Of a DNA stretch of 64,000 nt, positions 44,802 to 54,499 are shown one piece after another. The position numbers were made by a program, and so were the translations under genes. Below the pieces are notes generated by a model. The model was not told where the DNA came from, made no database searches, and saw only the letters and a list, made by a program, of their open reading frames with translations. The DNA comes from Coriobacteriia bacterium. GTDB taxonomy: Bacteria; Actinomycetota; Coriobacteriia; WRKU01; JAENWW01. How positions within the stretch are numbered: position 1 is the stretch's first letter; each line of letters begins with the position of its first letter. The stretch is taken from positions 44,873 through 108,872 of the forward strand of contig JAENWW010000004.1 of assembly GCA_016649875.1 (NCBI GenBank), written 5' to 3'.

Positions 44802-46033
44802 ACATGAAAGAAGAGCAGTTCCAGCTCATTAAAGATCAACTTGTCAAACTCTCCGCAATCGAGGGAGGGTTTTATCAAAAGAAATTCGCGGGAATCGATG
44901 TCGCCTCTATACGTTCTCAAGAAGACTTTGAGAAACTGCCGTTTTCCTCAAAAGAAGACTTGCGTGATGTGTATCCGCTCGGTCTTCAAGCCGTATCGGA
45001 TGAGGAGGTCGTTCGTATACACTCATCGAGCGGTACGACCGGCATTCCCGTCATAATACCTTACACCGCTCAAGACATCGCCGATTGGGCTGTGATGTTC
45101 AAGCGTTGTTATGAAATGGCGGGGGTCACCAATCTCGATAGGGTACACATTACACCGGGATATGGTTTGTGGACTGCCGGAATAGGCTTCCAACTCGGAG
45201 CGGAACTGCTCGGAGCGATGACGATTCCCATGGGACCCGGCAACACCGAGAAACAACTCAAAATGATGCAGGATCTCAAGTCGACGGTTTTGACGGCAAC
45301 CTCCTCTTATGCATTATTACTCGCAGAAGAGATTGAGAAGAGAGGGATAAAAGATTCCATCCACCTCAAAAAAGGCATCATAGGGTCCGAGCGCTGGAGC
45401 GATAAGATGCGCACCAGAATAGCCGCCGAGCTCGGTGTCGAGCTTTACGATATCTACGGTTTGACTGAGATCTACGGTCCCGGAATCGGAATCAGTTGCG
45501 ATGCCCATACCGGCATGCACATGTGGGATGACTTCATCTATTTTGAGATAGTCGATCCGAAAACAGGGGAGCTTGTTCCCGACGGTCAGGCCGGCGAACT
45601 CGTCATCACGACATTGCGCAAACAAGGCGCACCGCTCATCCGTTACCGGACCCATGATTTAACGCGTATCATGACCGGCGAATGCCCCTGCGGGAGCATC
45701 TATCCGCGCATCGATACGCTCATCGGCCGCACCGACGACATGATTAAAGTGAAAGGCGTCAATATTTTCCCCAGCCAAATCGAAGAACTGCTCAATTCGA
45801 TACCGGGAGCTTCGAGCGAATATCAGGTTATGATCGATCACCTGAACGGAAAAGATTTGCTTACTTTGTTCGTCGAGGTGGAGGCAGGTGTCGATAAAGA
45901 GTTCGAGCGACACCTCATCGAAGACATGTTCAAACTGAAAATCGGGATAACCATAACGGTGAAGCCGGTCGATATCAAAGATCTTCCACGGAGCGAAAAG
46001 AAGTCGACACGCATATTCGATAATCGGTATTAG
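44798..46033 (+). CDS. paaK: Phenylacetate-CoA ligase family protein
   Basis: AMP-forming ligase joining aryl acetates to CoA. 411 residues: P-loop HSSSGTTGIPVIIPYT near residue 75, YGLTEIYGPG, RYRTHDLTRI and the C-terminal DDMIKVKGVNIFPSQIE. With iorAB it forms an aryl-pyruvate / aryl-acetyl-CoA module: it can activate exogenous aryl acetates for reductive carboxylation to amino acids by IOR, or serve in the opposite, catabolic direction. The ATG follows AAAGGAG. Direction in vivo cannot be told from sequence. Confidence 0.9.
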   Translation: MNMKEEQFQLIKDQLVKLSAIEGGFYQKKFAGIDVASIRSQEDFEKLPFSSKEDLRDVYPLGLQAVSDEEVVRIHSSSGTTGIPVIIPYTAQDIADWAVMFKRCYEMAGVTNLDRVHITPGYGLWTAGIGFQLGAELLGAMTIPMGPGNTEKQLKMMQDLKSTVLTATSSYALLLAEEIEKRGIKDSIHLKKGIIGSERWSDKMRTRIAAELGVELYDIYGLTEIYGPGIGISCDAHTGMHMWDDFIYFEIVDPKTGELVPDGQAGELVITTLRKQGAPLIRYRTHDLTRIMTGECPCGSIYPRIDTLIGRTDDMIKVKGVNIFPSQIEELLNSIPGASSEYQVMIDHLNGKDLLTLFVEVEAGVDKEFERHLIEDMFKLKIGITITVKPVDIKDLPRSEKKSTRIFDNRY

Positions 46034-46068
46034 CGTTTTCTAGACGGGTCCATCTCGAACAGTTTCGT

Positions 46069-46097
46069 TTGAATTGCCCTCTTGAATTTGGTATCCT
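46069..46097 (+). promoter_or_regulatory. Possible pnp promoter
   Basis: TTGAAT (46069-46074), 17-base spacer, TATCCT (46092-46097) in the 132-base gap between paaK and pnp. A second TTGAAT stands at 46082. Weak -10, so tentative. Confidence 0.35.
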
Positions 46098-46165
46098 TAA
46101 AAAGCTGTAAAGTGTGAGAAAAAATGCCGTGCACATGGGGTGCGCGGGTACGAGTAAGGAATAGT

Positions 46166-48349
46166 ATGACTAAAATCGTAGAAAGTTTTGAGCTATACGG
46201 AAAAGAGTATACTCTCGAGACCGGCGAGCTTGCCAAGCAGGCAGGCGGCGCGGTATTGGTTCGTCAGGGCGACACCGTTGTGTTGTTGACCGCGACCGCG
46301 AGCAAAGGCGCCAAAGACGCTGACTTTTTCCCGCTGACCGTTGATTTCGAAGAGCGTATGTATGCCGCCGGTAAATTGCCTGGTGGATTCATCAAGCGCG
46401 AGGGTAGAGCTACTGAAAAGGCCACCCTTACGGCTCGTATGATTGACCGTCCGTTGCGCTCTGCCTTCGCTGACGGATTCCGCAACGAAGTGCAAGTAAT
46501 CGCTACTGTATTCAGTGCAGACCAACAAAACCAACCCGACATCATTTCAATCATGGCCGCATCCGCTGCTCTGATGTGCGCCGGTATTCCTTTCGACGGG
46601 CCGCTGGCAGGCGTTCGAATCGCTCGAAATGTCGAGACCGGTGAGTTCATCGTCAATCCGACATTTGAAGAAGGAGAGGCGTCCGACATCGACCTCGTCG
46701 TCGGCGGTTCAGCCGATGCCGTTTACATGATTGAAGCCGGTGCGCAAGAAGTAAGCGAAGAAGAGATGCTCGATGCGCTCATGTTCGCGCAAAAAGCACT
46801 CGGTGAATTCTGCGAAGCGCAGAATCGCCTCTTGGCGAAAGTCAACCCGACACCGATGAAAATCACGCTTGACGTGGGACCCGACTTCATCGAAGAGAGA
46901 ATCTTTGCCGCCGGCAAGGAGAAGATGTATGCCGCTTTGCACAATGTGGACAAGCTTTCTCGCATGTCCGATGTGGAAGATGTCAAAGAAGAGCTCACGA
47001 AGCTTTTCTCCGATGAAGAAATCGCTGAGCACGGCAAGCACATCAAGGGCTCCCTCAAGGGTCTTGAAAAGAAAGTCATGCGCGACATGGTCCTTGACGA
47101 GGGCGAACGTGCCGATGGACGTACGACGACCGAAATTCGTCCCATCACCACAAAGGTCGGCTATTTGCCGCGCGTTCACGGCTCGGGACTGTTCACCCGC
47201 GGTCAGACCCAAGCTCTCTCTGTCGCCACGCTCGGAATGCTTTCAGAGTGGCAACGCCTTGATACCATCGACGTTCTCGAGGGTAAACGCTACATTCATC
47301 ACTACAATTTCCCACCGTATTGCACGGGCGAAGTCGGATTCATGCGCGGACCCAAGCGTCGCGAAATCGGACACGGGGCCCTTGCAGAGCGAGCGCTTCT
47401 TCCGGTAATCCCTTCGGAAGAGGACTTTCCTTACACCATTCGCGTGGTTTCCGAAGTGCTCGAGTCCAACGGATCGAGCTCACAGGCTTCCGTGTGTGGA
47501 TCGACTTTGGCTTTGATGGACGCCGGCGTTCCGATTAAGGCTCCGGTTTCAGGTATCGCTATGGGACTCATCAAAGAAGGCGACCGTGTCGCAATTCTTT
47601 CCGACATCCAAGGTCTCGAAGACTTCTTGGGCGACATGGACTTCAAAGTCGCCGGTACCCCCAAGGGAATCACTGCGCTTCAAATGGACAATAAGGCAAA
47701 AGGACTTTCTTACGACATCCTTTCGCGTGCCATCACCCAGGCGAAAGAAGGACGTGCGTTCATCCTCGGTAAGATGATGGAAGCGATAGAGACTCCTCGC
47801 GAGGAACTCTCCGAGTATGCGCCGCGTATCATCACCGTCGTCATCCCCAAGGATAAAATCCGTGAGGTGATCGGTTCCGGCGGAAAGGTTATCCGCGCCA
47901 TCCAAGAAGAAACCGGCGCGCAGATTGACATCCAAGAAGACGGTACCGCTTACATTGCATCACGCGGTCTCGGCGGAGAAGAAGCCGCACGTCGCATCCA
48001 TGCAATCTGCAAAGATCCCGAAGTGGGCGAGGAGTACACCGGCCGTGTCGTGGCCATTCAAGCCTTCGGAGCATTCGTCGAATTGCTTCCCGGTAAAGAC
48101 GGCCTCATCCACATTTCACGTGTGGCCAACGGTCGCGTCGGTAAAGTCGAGGATGTCCTCAACATCGGCGACGAAGTTCGTGTAAAAGTGCTTGAAATCG
48201 ATGATCGCGGTAAGGTTTCACTCGATCGTCTCGATAAACCCGATGCGCCGGAAGGCTCTGCTACCGCTGCGCCGGCCCGTGACGATAACCGTCCTCGCCA
48301 TAACAACTCCGACCGCGAGCGCACGCCGCGACGTCACCACAACGACTAG
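46166..48349 (+). CDS. pnp: Polyribonucleotide nucleotidyltransferase (PNPase)
   Basis: Phosphorolytic 3'-5' exoribonuclease of mRNA decay. 727 residues: two RNase PH domains (N-terminal from [20 protein letters not shown]; second from [19 protein letters not shown]), then a KH domain ([19 protein letters not shown]) and an S1 domain ([26 protein letters not shown]). A short Arg/His/Asp-rich tail ends the protein. ATG follows TAAGGA at five bases. It follows the iorAB-paaK insertion instead of rpsO. Confidence 0.97.
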   Translation: MTKIVESFELYGKEYTLETGELAKQAGGAVLVRQGDTVVLLTATASKGAKDADFFPLTVDFEERMYAAGKLPGGFIKREGRATEKATLTARMIDRPLRSAFADGFRNEVQVIATVFSADQQNQPDIISIMAASAALMCAGIPFDGPLAGVRIARNVETGEFIVNPTFEEGEASDIDLVVGGSADAVYMIEAGAQEVSEEEMLDALMFAQKALGEFCEAQNRLLAKVNPTPMKITLDVGPDFIEERIFAAGKEKMYAALHNVDKLSRMSDVEDVKEELTKLFSDEEIAEHGKHIKGSLKGLEKKVMRDMVLDEGERADGRTTTEIRPITTKVGYLPRVHGSGLFTRGQTQALSVATLGMLSEWQRLDTIDVLEGKRYIHHYNFPPYCTGEVGFMRGPKRREIGHGALAERALLPVIPSEEDFPYTIRVVSEVLESNGSSSQASVCGSTLALMDAGVPIKAPVSGIAMGLIKEGDRVAILSDIQGLEDFLGDMDFKVAGTPKGITALQMDNKAKGLSYDILSRAITQAKEGRAFILGKMMEAIETPREELSEYAPRIITVVIPKDKIREVIGSGGKVIRAIQEETGAQIDIQEDGTAYIASRGLGGEEAARRIHAICKDPEVGEEYTGRVVAIQAFGAFVELLPGKDGLIHISRVANGRVGKVEDVLNIGDEVRVKVLEIDDRGKVSLDRLDKPDAPEGSATAAPARDDNRPRHNNSDRERTPRRHHND

Positions 48350-48379
48350 ACGGATTCGCTCGGTCAATGTTCTAAAAAG

Positions 48380-48412
48380 AGACGGGATGCATTTCACGAG
48401 CATCCCGTCTTG
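48380..48412 (+). terminator. Terminator after pnp
   Basis: Perfect 11-bp stem AGACGGGATGC (48380-48390) with GCATCCCGTCT (48400-48410), 9-base loop. The T run after it is short (TTGTATTT), while five A's precede the left arm, so it may work better on the minus strand. Confidence 0.7.
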
Positions 48413-48439
48413 TATTTCGGTACTCGAGGGAGAGAACGT

Positions 48440-49654
48440 ATGCGTGAGTTCGGTAAATCAAAAAAACTCGACGGAGTCGCTTACGATGTCAGGGGTCCTA
48501 TCGTGGATGAGGCTGCTCGCATGGCGGCCGAAAATATCGACATCATCAATCTCAATATCGGAAATCCCGCAGCATTCGATTTCTTCGCACCCGACGAGAT
48601 TATCCAGGATATGGTATCCAACATTCGGGGCTGTCAGGGCTATTCCGACTCGAGAGGTATATTTTCGGCCAGAAAAGCGATTATGCAGTACTGCCAGGTC
48701 AAAGGCATTCCCGCTGTGGGGCTCAACGATATTTACACGGGCAACGGCGTAAGTGAGCTTATCAACCTCGCCATGCAAGGGCTTCTCGATGCCGGCGACG
48801 AGTTGCTGATTCCCGCGCCCGACTATCCGTTGTGGACCGCGTGCACGAGCCTGGCCGGAGGAGTCCCAGTTCATTATCTTTGCGATGAGGAAAATGAATG
48901 GTACCCCGATCTCGACGATATCGAGGACAAGATCACCTCACGTACGCTTGGAATCGTGGTGATAAACCCCAACAATCCGACGGGTGCACTTTACCCTCGT
49001 GAGGTGCTTCAAGGAATCGTCGATATCGCTCGTAAACACGACCTCATTATTTTCGCCGATGAAATTTATGATCGTTTGGTTATGGACGGTCTCGAACATG
49101 TCGCCATCGCGTCTTTGGCTCCTGATTTATTTTGTGTCAACTTCAACGGGCTTTCAAAATCACATCGCGTGGCCGGTTTTCGCTGCGGGTGGATGTGCCT
49201 ATCGGGAGATAAAACGAGAGCGAAAGGTTATATCGAGGGTATCAACATGCTCTCATCCATGCGACTTTGTTCCAATGTTCCCGGTCAAGCGATTATTCAA
49301 ACGGCGCTCGGTGGTCATCAGAGTTGTGACGAGTATCTTATGCCGGGTGGAAGAATATATGAACAAAGAGAGTATATATTCGACGTTCTCAATGGAATCG
49401 ACGGCATCACTGCGGTCAAACCGAAAGCCGCATTCTATATTTTCCCGAAAATAGATGTCAAAAAATTCAATATTGCAGACGATGAGCAGTTCGTCCTCGA
49501 TCTTCTTTTGCAGGAGAAAATCCTGCTTGTCCACGGACGCGGATTCAACTGGAACAAACCCGATCATTTTCGGATCGTCTATCTTCCCCTGCTCGATGAA
49601 TTGAAAGTGGTCGGAGAAAGACTTGCAAACTTCTTGACGACATATCGCCAATAA
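48440..49654 (+). CDS. Aminotransferase class I/II (AlaA-like)
   Basis: PLP-dependent transaminase, 404 residues. Visible: NLNIGNPAAFDF, the IPAPDYPLWTA substrate loop, VVINPNNPTGALYP, the DEIYDRL aspartate, and the PLP lysine in NGLSKSHRVAGFRCGW. Sequence pattern is closest to the alanine/valine aminotransferase (AlaA, YfbQ) group; an aromatic donor would fit with iorAB-paaK upstream, but that is inference. Ribosome site GAGGGAGAG. Transcribed separately from pnp across the hairpin. Confidence 0.88.
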   Translation: MREFGKSKKLDGVAYDVRGPIVDEAARMAAENIDIINLNIGNPAAFDFFAPDEIIQDMVSNIRGCQGYSDSRGIFSARKAIMQYCQVKGIPAVGLNDIYTGNGVSELINLAMQGLLDAGDELLIPAPDYPLWTACTSLAGGVPVHYLCDEENEWYPDLDDIEDKITSRTLGIVVINPNNPTGALYPREVLQGIVDIARKHDLIIFADEIYDRLVMDGLEHVAIASLAPDLFCVNFNGLSKSHRVAGFRCGWMCLSGDKTRAKGYIEGINMLSSMRLCSNVPGQAIIQTALGGHQSCDEYLMPGGRIYEQREYIFDVLNGIDGITAVKPKAAFYIFPKIDVKKFNIADDEQFVLDLLLQEKILLVHGRGFNWNKPDHFRIVYLPLLDELKVVGERLANFLTTYRQ

Positions 49655-49702
49655 AATCGGTAAAATAGAATTGAATCAATTCATAAGTTTCGGAGGTCCG
49701 CG

Positions 49703-50944
49703 GTGCACTATAAGAAAACAATTTTAGATAACGGTGTCACCGTATTGAGCGAGTCGTTTAGCTCGGTGCGTTCGATATCGCTCGGCATTTGGTTTCAAGT
49801 CGGCTCAAGAGACGAGTTGCCGACGGAGGCGGGGATGTCTCACTTCAACGAGCACATGATGTTCAAAGGGACACCTACGCGCAATGCGCTTGAACTTTCC
49901 GAGGCGTTCGATCGGCTCGGAGCTCGTCAAAATGCGTTCACCTCGAAAGAGGTCACCTGCTATTACGCCGATTTCATCGACGAATCCCTTCCGGGTATTT
50001 TCGAAATTCTTTCGGATATGGTTCTCAATGCAACCATGGACCAAGAACAGTGTGAACTCGAGCGACAGGTCGTCATAGAGGAGATTGCGCGAAGTGAAGA
50101 CGACCCCGAGGATATGGTCTACGAACTTTTCACACAATCGTTGTGGCCTTCCCACACGTTGGGTCTGCCCATTGCCGGAACGTACGAGTCCGTCGGCTCA
50201 TTCGGGTCGAAGGAAGCACTCGCTTATCATGCAAAGCATTACCATGCCGGCAATTGCTTCGTCGTGGCCTCCGGAAATCTCGATCACGAACAACTCGTCG
50301 CGCTCGCTCAGCAGTATCTCGGCAACATGAAAAGTGGCGGGGACAAAAATAGCGAACTGCGCGTTGTTCCGACCCTGTATGAGTCGGGCAAATTCGTAAC
50401 GCATAAAGATACCGAACAGGCCCACATTATGCTCGGGAGCCGGTCCATATCGATGGTCGACGACAAGAGATATGCGTATCAACTCGCGAACTTCATTTTC
50501 GGCGGCTCCATGAGCTCACGACTCTTCCAAGAAGTCAGAGAAAAACTCGGGCTCGTCTACACGGTTTATTCGATGCTCAATCCGTACGTCGATTCGGGAT
50601 TCTTCACAATTTATGCGGGAACTCGTCCTGAAAATTACGAGAAGGTCGTCGAAGTGGCGAAAAGAGAATTAGACAAAATCGCACAGGGAGAAATAAGGAA
50701 AAGTGAGCATGAGCTTGCGCTGAACGCCATAAAAGGTAGTCTCGCTTTGGGCCTCGAATCCACGTCTCAGCGCATGAGGATGCTCGGATCGAGCTATTTG
50801 GCGCGAGGGTCGGCGAATTCATTCGATGAAACGGTCGCAAAGTATGCTGCGGTGACGCTTGATGATATTCACGCCGCCGCAAGCGAACTCGCTGCCGATA
50901 GGGCCGTCTTGGCCCTTGTCGGGCCGTTCGATGACGTTAAGTGA
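49703..50944 (+). CDS. M16-family zinc peptidase
   Basis: Insulinase-type processing protease, 413 residues. The inverted zinc motif His47-x2-Glu50-His51 (HFNEHMMFKGT) is intact, with the downstream glutamate in ERQVVIEEIARSEDDP, and the C-terminal lobe carries FGGSMSSRLFQEVREKLGLVYTV. GTG start after CGGAGGT. A member at this position, between pnp and the dap genes, is found in many Gram-positives (Bacillus mlpA). Natural substrate unknown. Confidence 0.93.
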   Translation: MHYKKTILDNGVTVLSESFSSVRSISLGIWFQVGSRDELPTEAGMSHFNEHMMFKGTPTRNALELSEAFDRLGARQNAFTSKEVTCYYADFIDESLPGIFEILSDMVLNATMDQEQCELERQVVIEEIARSEDDPEDMVYELFTQSLWPSHTLGLPIAGTYESVGSFGSKEALAYHAKHYHAGNCFVVASGNLDHEQLVALAQQYLGNMKSGGDKNSELRVVPTLYESGKFVTHKDTEQAHIMLGSRSISMVDDKRYAYQLANFIFGGSMSSRLFQEVREKLGLVYTVYSMLNPYVDSGFFTIYAGTRPENYEKVVEVAKRELDKIAQGEIRKSEHELALNAIKGSLALGLESTSQRMRMLGSSYLARGSANSFDETVAKYAAVTLDDIHAAASELAADRAVLALVGPFDDVK

Positions 50945-50961
50945 TTAAGGAGAATACGGTT

Positions 50962-51732
50962 ATGGTGCGTGTAATTATATCCGGTGCAAAAGGGCGTATG
51001 GGTACAGAGGTTGTCAAAGCGGTTACGCAAGACGATGAACTCGAGATCGTGGCGCTTGTCGACCCTTCCTATGCGGATTGCAGCGATTCAATGCATTTTG
51101 CAACTTTGAATGAAGCGCTTTCATCATCGAAGGCCGATGTGATGGTCGATTTCACTCGACCCGATACGGTTGAGAAAAATGTCGAATCGGCTTTGATCGC
51201 CGGTGTGAACTGTGTAGTCGGTACGACCGGAATGAATGCGGAGACTCTGGAAAAGTTGGCTCAAAATTCAACTGAGGATGCCTGTTTATTCGTCGCGCCG
51301 AATTTTGCCATCGGCGCCGTCATGATGATGCAGGCTTCCAGGCTCATAGCGAAATATATGGGTGCAGTCGAGATCATCGAGTTGCATCACGATAAAAAGC
51401 TCGATGCACCTTCCGGGACGGCGCTTCGCACCGCAGAGCTCATCGCATCCGCCCGCACGTCAGAACCGAAGACTCCCGGTGCGGAAACCGAGATTCCCGG
51501 AATGGACGGGGCTCGCGGTGCAGAGTATAAGGGAATCCATATCCACTCCGTTCGTCTGCCCGGATTCGTCGCTCACCAAGAAGTGATTTTCGGAAGTCTC
51601 GGCCAAACGCTCACACTTCGTCATGATTCAATCGATCGCACCTCGTTTATGCCGGGCGTTGTTCTGGCGTGTAAGAAAGTCCCCGCTTTGACGGGTCTCG
51701 TGGTCGGTCTCGAAAATCTTTTAGAGGATTGA
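50962..51732 (+). CDS. dapB: 4-hydroxy-tetrahydrodipicolinate reductase
   Basis: Second step of the lysine/diaminopimelate branch. 256 residues: nucleotide-binding loop ISGAKGRMG at the N-terminus, catalytic ELHHDKKLDAPSGTA with the His-His and Lys, and the C-terminal RHDSIDRTSFMPGVVLA. I start at ATG 50962, nine bases after AAGGAG; an upstream GTG at 50941 would include that ribosome site in the coding region. Confidence 0.96.
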   Translation: MVRVIISGAKGRMGTEVVKAVTQDDELEIVALVDPSYADCSDSMHFATLNEALSSSKADVMVDFTRPDTVEKNVESALIAGVNCVVGTTGMNAETLEKLAQNSTEDACLFVAPNFAIGAVMMMQASRLIAKYMGAVEIIELHHDKKLDAPSGTALRTAELIASARTSEPKTPGAETEIPGMDGARGAEYKGIHIHSVRLPGFVAHQEVIFGSLGQTLTLRHDSIDRTSFMPGVVLACKKVPALTGLVVGLENLLED

Positions 51733-51735
51733 TAC

Positions 51736-52962
51736 ATGACGAAACCTGTCGTAGTCATGAAGTTTGGTGGGACATCCGTCGCAACCGAAGAAGGCCGTTT
51801 TGCCCTAGCGCAACGCATAAAAAAGGTGCAATCGGAAGACAAGCTGCCGGTCGTCGTGGTGTCTGCCATGGGGCGTAAAGGCATGCCGTATGCAACCGAC
51901 ACGCTTTTGGGTCTCGTGCAGGATTTCCCACAATCCGAACGTGAAAATGACGCTCTTGCAAGCGTCGGAGAAATCATTTCGAGCATCGTCGTCGCCGGAG
52001 GACTGAGGGCTCGAGGTATAGATGCTCTCGCGCTGACCGGTCCGGATTGTGGAATCTATGCAACCGACACGGCGCAAAACGCAGTTATCACAGAGATTCA
52101 CACACATAAAATTCTCGGGATCCTGCGTGACGGGGGAGTTCCCATCGTGTGCGGGTTTCAGGCCATCTCGCAAGACTCGGGAGCGATTGTGACTCTCGGT
52201 CGCGGCGGCTCGGATACGACTGCTTGTGCGCTCGGGGTTTCATTGAATGCCGAGGCTGTCGAGATTTACAGCGATGTCGACGGAGTGATGACCGCGGATC
52301 CTCGCATCGTAAAGGATGCTCGCGTGGTCGGCACCATCAGGGCGGACGAACTCTACCAGATGGCACAAATGGGGAGCAAAATCGTGCATACTCCGGCTGC
52401 CGAACTGGCGCTGAAGAGCGGAGTCGCGCTCTATGTGAAAAACACCTATACTGAGCATGAAGGCACCTGCGTCGTCGATATGGCATCGTATCGACCCGGT
52501 GCGGTTGCAACTGCCGTTGTGCACACGCACGATGTTTCTCGTTTCATCGTGAATCTCGCTACCGCGGAGGGATGTTCGAACCATCTGAAAAACCAGACGG
52601 CGATTTATAATGCTTTGGCTGAGAACTGCATCTCGCTCGACATGTTCACGCCGGCCGATTCCAAATTACTTTTCACCGTCGCATCCTCTTCGACTAAGCG
52701 CGCGGAAAAGTGTTTGGCCGATTTAGGATTCAGCTATAGGCTTTCAACTCAGCTATCGAAAGTTACCCTGATCGGTGCGGGAATGCACGGTGTCGTCGGT
52801 GTCATCGCAAAGATATCCACATCGCTTTTGTCTGAAAACATAGATATTTATCAGGTGACAGACTCGAATACGACTATTTCCGTACTCGTCGCAAGCGTTG
52901 ACTGCGACCGCGCGGTCGCCGCGCTTCATTCGACGTTTAACCTCGGAGCAACCCATGCGTAA
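51736..52962 (+). CDS. lysC: Aspartate kinase (monofunctional)
   Basis: Phosphorylates aspartate, entry to lysine, threonine and methionine. 408 residues: kinase motif MKFGGTSVAT at the start, GRGGSDTTACALG, and two ACT domains from about residue 265 (sensing lysine and/or threonine). As in other actinobacteria the gene may contain an internal start for a beta chain. Three bases after dapB and overlapping the next gene by 8. Feedback ligand cannot be read off. Confidence 0.94.
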   Translation: MTKPVVVMKFGGTSVATEEGRFALAQRIKKVQSEDKLPVVVVSAMGRKGMPYATDTLLGLVQDFPQSERENDALASVGEIISSIVVAGGLRARGIDALALTGPDCGIYATDTAQNAVITEIHTHKILGILRDGGVPIVCGFQAISQDSGAIVTLGRGGSDTTACALGVSLNAEAVEIYSDVDGVMTADPRIVKDARVVGTIRADELYQMAQMGSKIVHTPAAELALKSGVALYVKNTYTEHEGTCVVDMASYRPGAVATAVVHTHDVSRFIVNLATAEGCSNHLKNQTAIYNALAENCISLDMFTPADSKLLFTVASSSTKRAEKCLADLGFSYRLSTQLSKVTLIGAGMHGVVGVIAKISTSLLSENIDIYQVTDSNTTISVLVASVDCDRAVAALHSTFNLGATHA

Positions 52963-53515
52963 ATGTATTTACTACGTGACGATGAGCGTCGACGGCTTTA
53001 TAGCGGATAGCGAGCATGCGACGGGGTGGATGACGGGAAGTCCGAATGTCGATTACGGCTTCAACGATTTTTACAGCAGTATTTCCACGATGGTCTTCGG
53101 TCGAAAAACATATGAGCATATCCTCCGCATTTCGGGCGATAAAGGCTATTTTCCTTATGAAGACAAAGAGATTGTGGTGTTTTCATCGAATCCCGATATG
53201 CGGTTATTCACCGATGATTCGACCATCATCGACCGAGAACGTGCCGAGCAGGTCGTCGCACGCATGAAAATCGATGATAAGGCGGGGGATATCTGGGTCG
53301 CCGGCGGAGCCGAACTCGCTACATCGCTCATGAAAGCAGGATTGCTCGATGAACTGCACGTGTTCATCCAGCCGGTCGTTTTGGGCGAAGGGCTCTCACT
53401 GTTCAATGCCATAAAGCGTCCTCTTCCTCTCAAGATGGAGGATTCGAAAATGTGGTCGGGCGGTGTAGCGGAACTTCGATACCATACCGTTAAGTCATGG
53501 CGCGTGGATATGTAG
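52955..53515 (+). CDS. DHFR-fold reductase (RibD C-domain family)
   Basis: 186-residue protein of the RibD_C/dihydrofolate-reductase-like family (YyaP/YwjB group). N-terminus KCIYYVTMSVDGFIAD and the C-terminal DIWVAGGAELATSLMKAGLLDELHVFIQPVVLGEG carry the NADPH-fold signature. The start overlaps aspartate kinase, with CGGAGC before it, so it is co-translated with lysine genes. The family is mostly uncharacterised; a role in riboflavin or folate chemistry is not supported by the neighbours. Confidence 0.85.
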   Translation: MRKCIYYVTMSVDGFIADSEHATGWMTGSPNVDYGFNDFYSSISTMVFGRKTYEHILRISGDKGYFPYEDKEIVVFSSNPDMRLFTDDSTIIDRERAEQVVARMKIDDKAGDIWVAGGAELATSLMKAGLLDELHVFIQPVVLGEGLSLFNAIKRPLPLKMEDSKMWSGGVAELRYHTVKSWRVDM

Positions 53516-53520
53516 GGCTT

Positions 53521-53550
53521 TTGTGGCACAATTGATAGGTATGGTATAAC
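53521..53550 (+). promoter_or_regulatory. Promoter of dapA
   Basis: TTGTGG (53521-53526), 18-base spacer, TATAAC (53545-53550) with an extended TGG in front of the -10. Located in the 59-base gap before dapA. Confidence 0.6.
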
Positions 53551-53574
53551 GCAAGATCAGTTTGGAGAATGCAC

Positions 53575-54483
53575 ATGTCCGCACAACCAAGGTTCGGTAG
53601 ACTTCTGACGGCTATGGTCACACCTTTCGATAAGGATGGGGCTCTCGATATAGTAAGAAGCGCCGAACTTGCCAATAGGCTTTTCGACACCGGTTCCGAA
53701 GGTCTCGTCGTGTGCGGTACGACGGGAGAGAGCCCGACGGTCTTTTACGACCAGAAAATAGAGTTGTTTCGAGCAGTACTCGACGGTGCCGGAAGCAGGG
53801 GACCGATAATCGCGAATGTCGGAGATAACTGCACCGACGATTCGGTGTCTTTCGCGCGTGAAGTGACGAAACTCGGTGTGGATGGAGTTATGCTTGTAAC
53901 CCCTTATTACAACAAGCCGCCGCAAGAAGGTTTGTATCGTCACTTTCGTAAAATCGCCGAATCCGTCGATGTTCCGGTCGTTCTCTACAATATCCCCGGT
54001 CGATGTGTCATCAACATCGAGCCGGAAACCGTACTTCGTTTGGCGAACGACGTGGAAAACATCGTTGCACTCAAGCAAGCGAATCCAGACCTTTCACAGG
54101 CTCGCACCATCATCGAAGGCGCGCCTGACGGATTCGAAGTACTTTCGGGTGATGATGGGCTGACTTTGCCCATGATGAAGCTCGGCGCGACAGGTGTGAT
54201 TTCGGTCTTGAGCCATGTGGCCGGACCTTATGTGAAAGAAATGATTGAGGCTATCGTCGCAAAAGATGAAAAACGCGCCTTGAAGTTGTATGAGATTCTC
54301 ATGCCGCTCATCGATGCAATCTTCTTGACGTCAAACCCAATCATGGTAAAAGATGCTCTCGCCACGGAAGGCTTCGATGTCGGAGGAGTACGACTTCCTC
54401 TCGTCGAGCCGACGGCGGAGCAACACGCAGAGCTCGTCTCGGTTATGAATGATACATTTTCTCAACTGAACGAACTCGACTGA
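53575..54483 (+). CDS. dapA: 4-hydroxy-tetrahydrodipicolinate synthase
   Basis: Condenses pyruvate and aspartate semialdehyde. 302 residues, TIM barrel: LLTAMVTPF start, GTTGESPT, the tyrosine in TPYYNKPPQEG, YNIPGRC, and the Schiff-base lysine in VALKQANPD near residue 165. ATG 53575 lies six bases from GGAGA; the ATG six bases earlier is too close. rnj follows 16 bases downstream, the standard actinobacterial dapA-rnj arrangement. Confidence 0.96.
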   Translation: MSAQPRFGRLLTAMVTPFDKDGALDIVRSAELANRLFDTGSEGLVVCGTTGESPTVFYDQKIELFRAVLDGAGSRGPIIANVGDNCTDDSVSFAREVTKLGVDGVMLVTPYYNKPPQEGLYRHFRKIAESVDVPVVLYNIPGRCVINIEPETVLRLANDVENIVALKQANPDLSQARTIIEGAPDGFEVLSGDDGLTLPMMKLGATGVISVLSHVAGPYVKEMIEAIVAKDEKRALKLYEILMPLIDAIFLTSNPIMVKDALATEGFDVGGVRLPLVEPTAEQHAELVSVMNDTFSQLNELD

Positions 54484-54499
54484 TATAGTTTGGAAAAAT

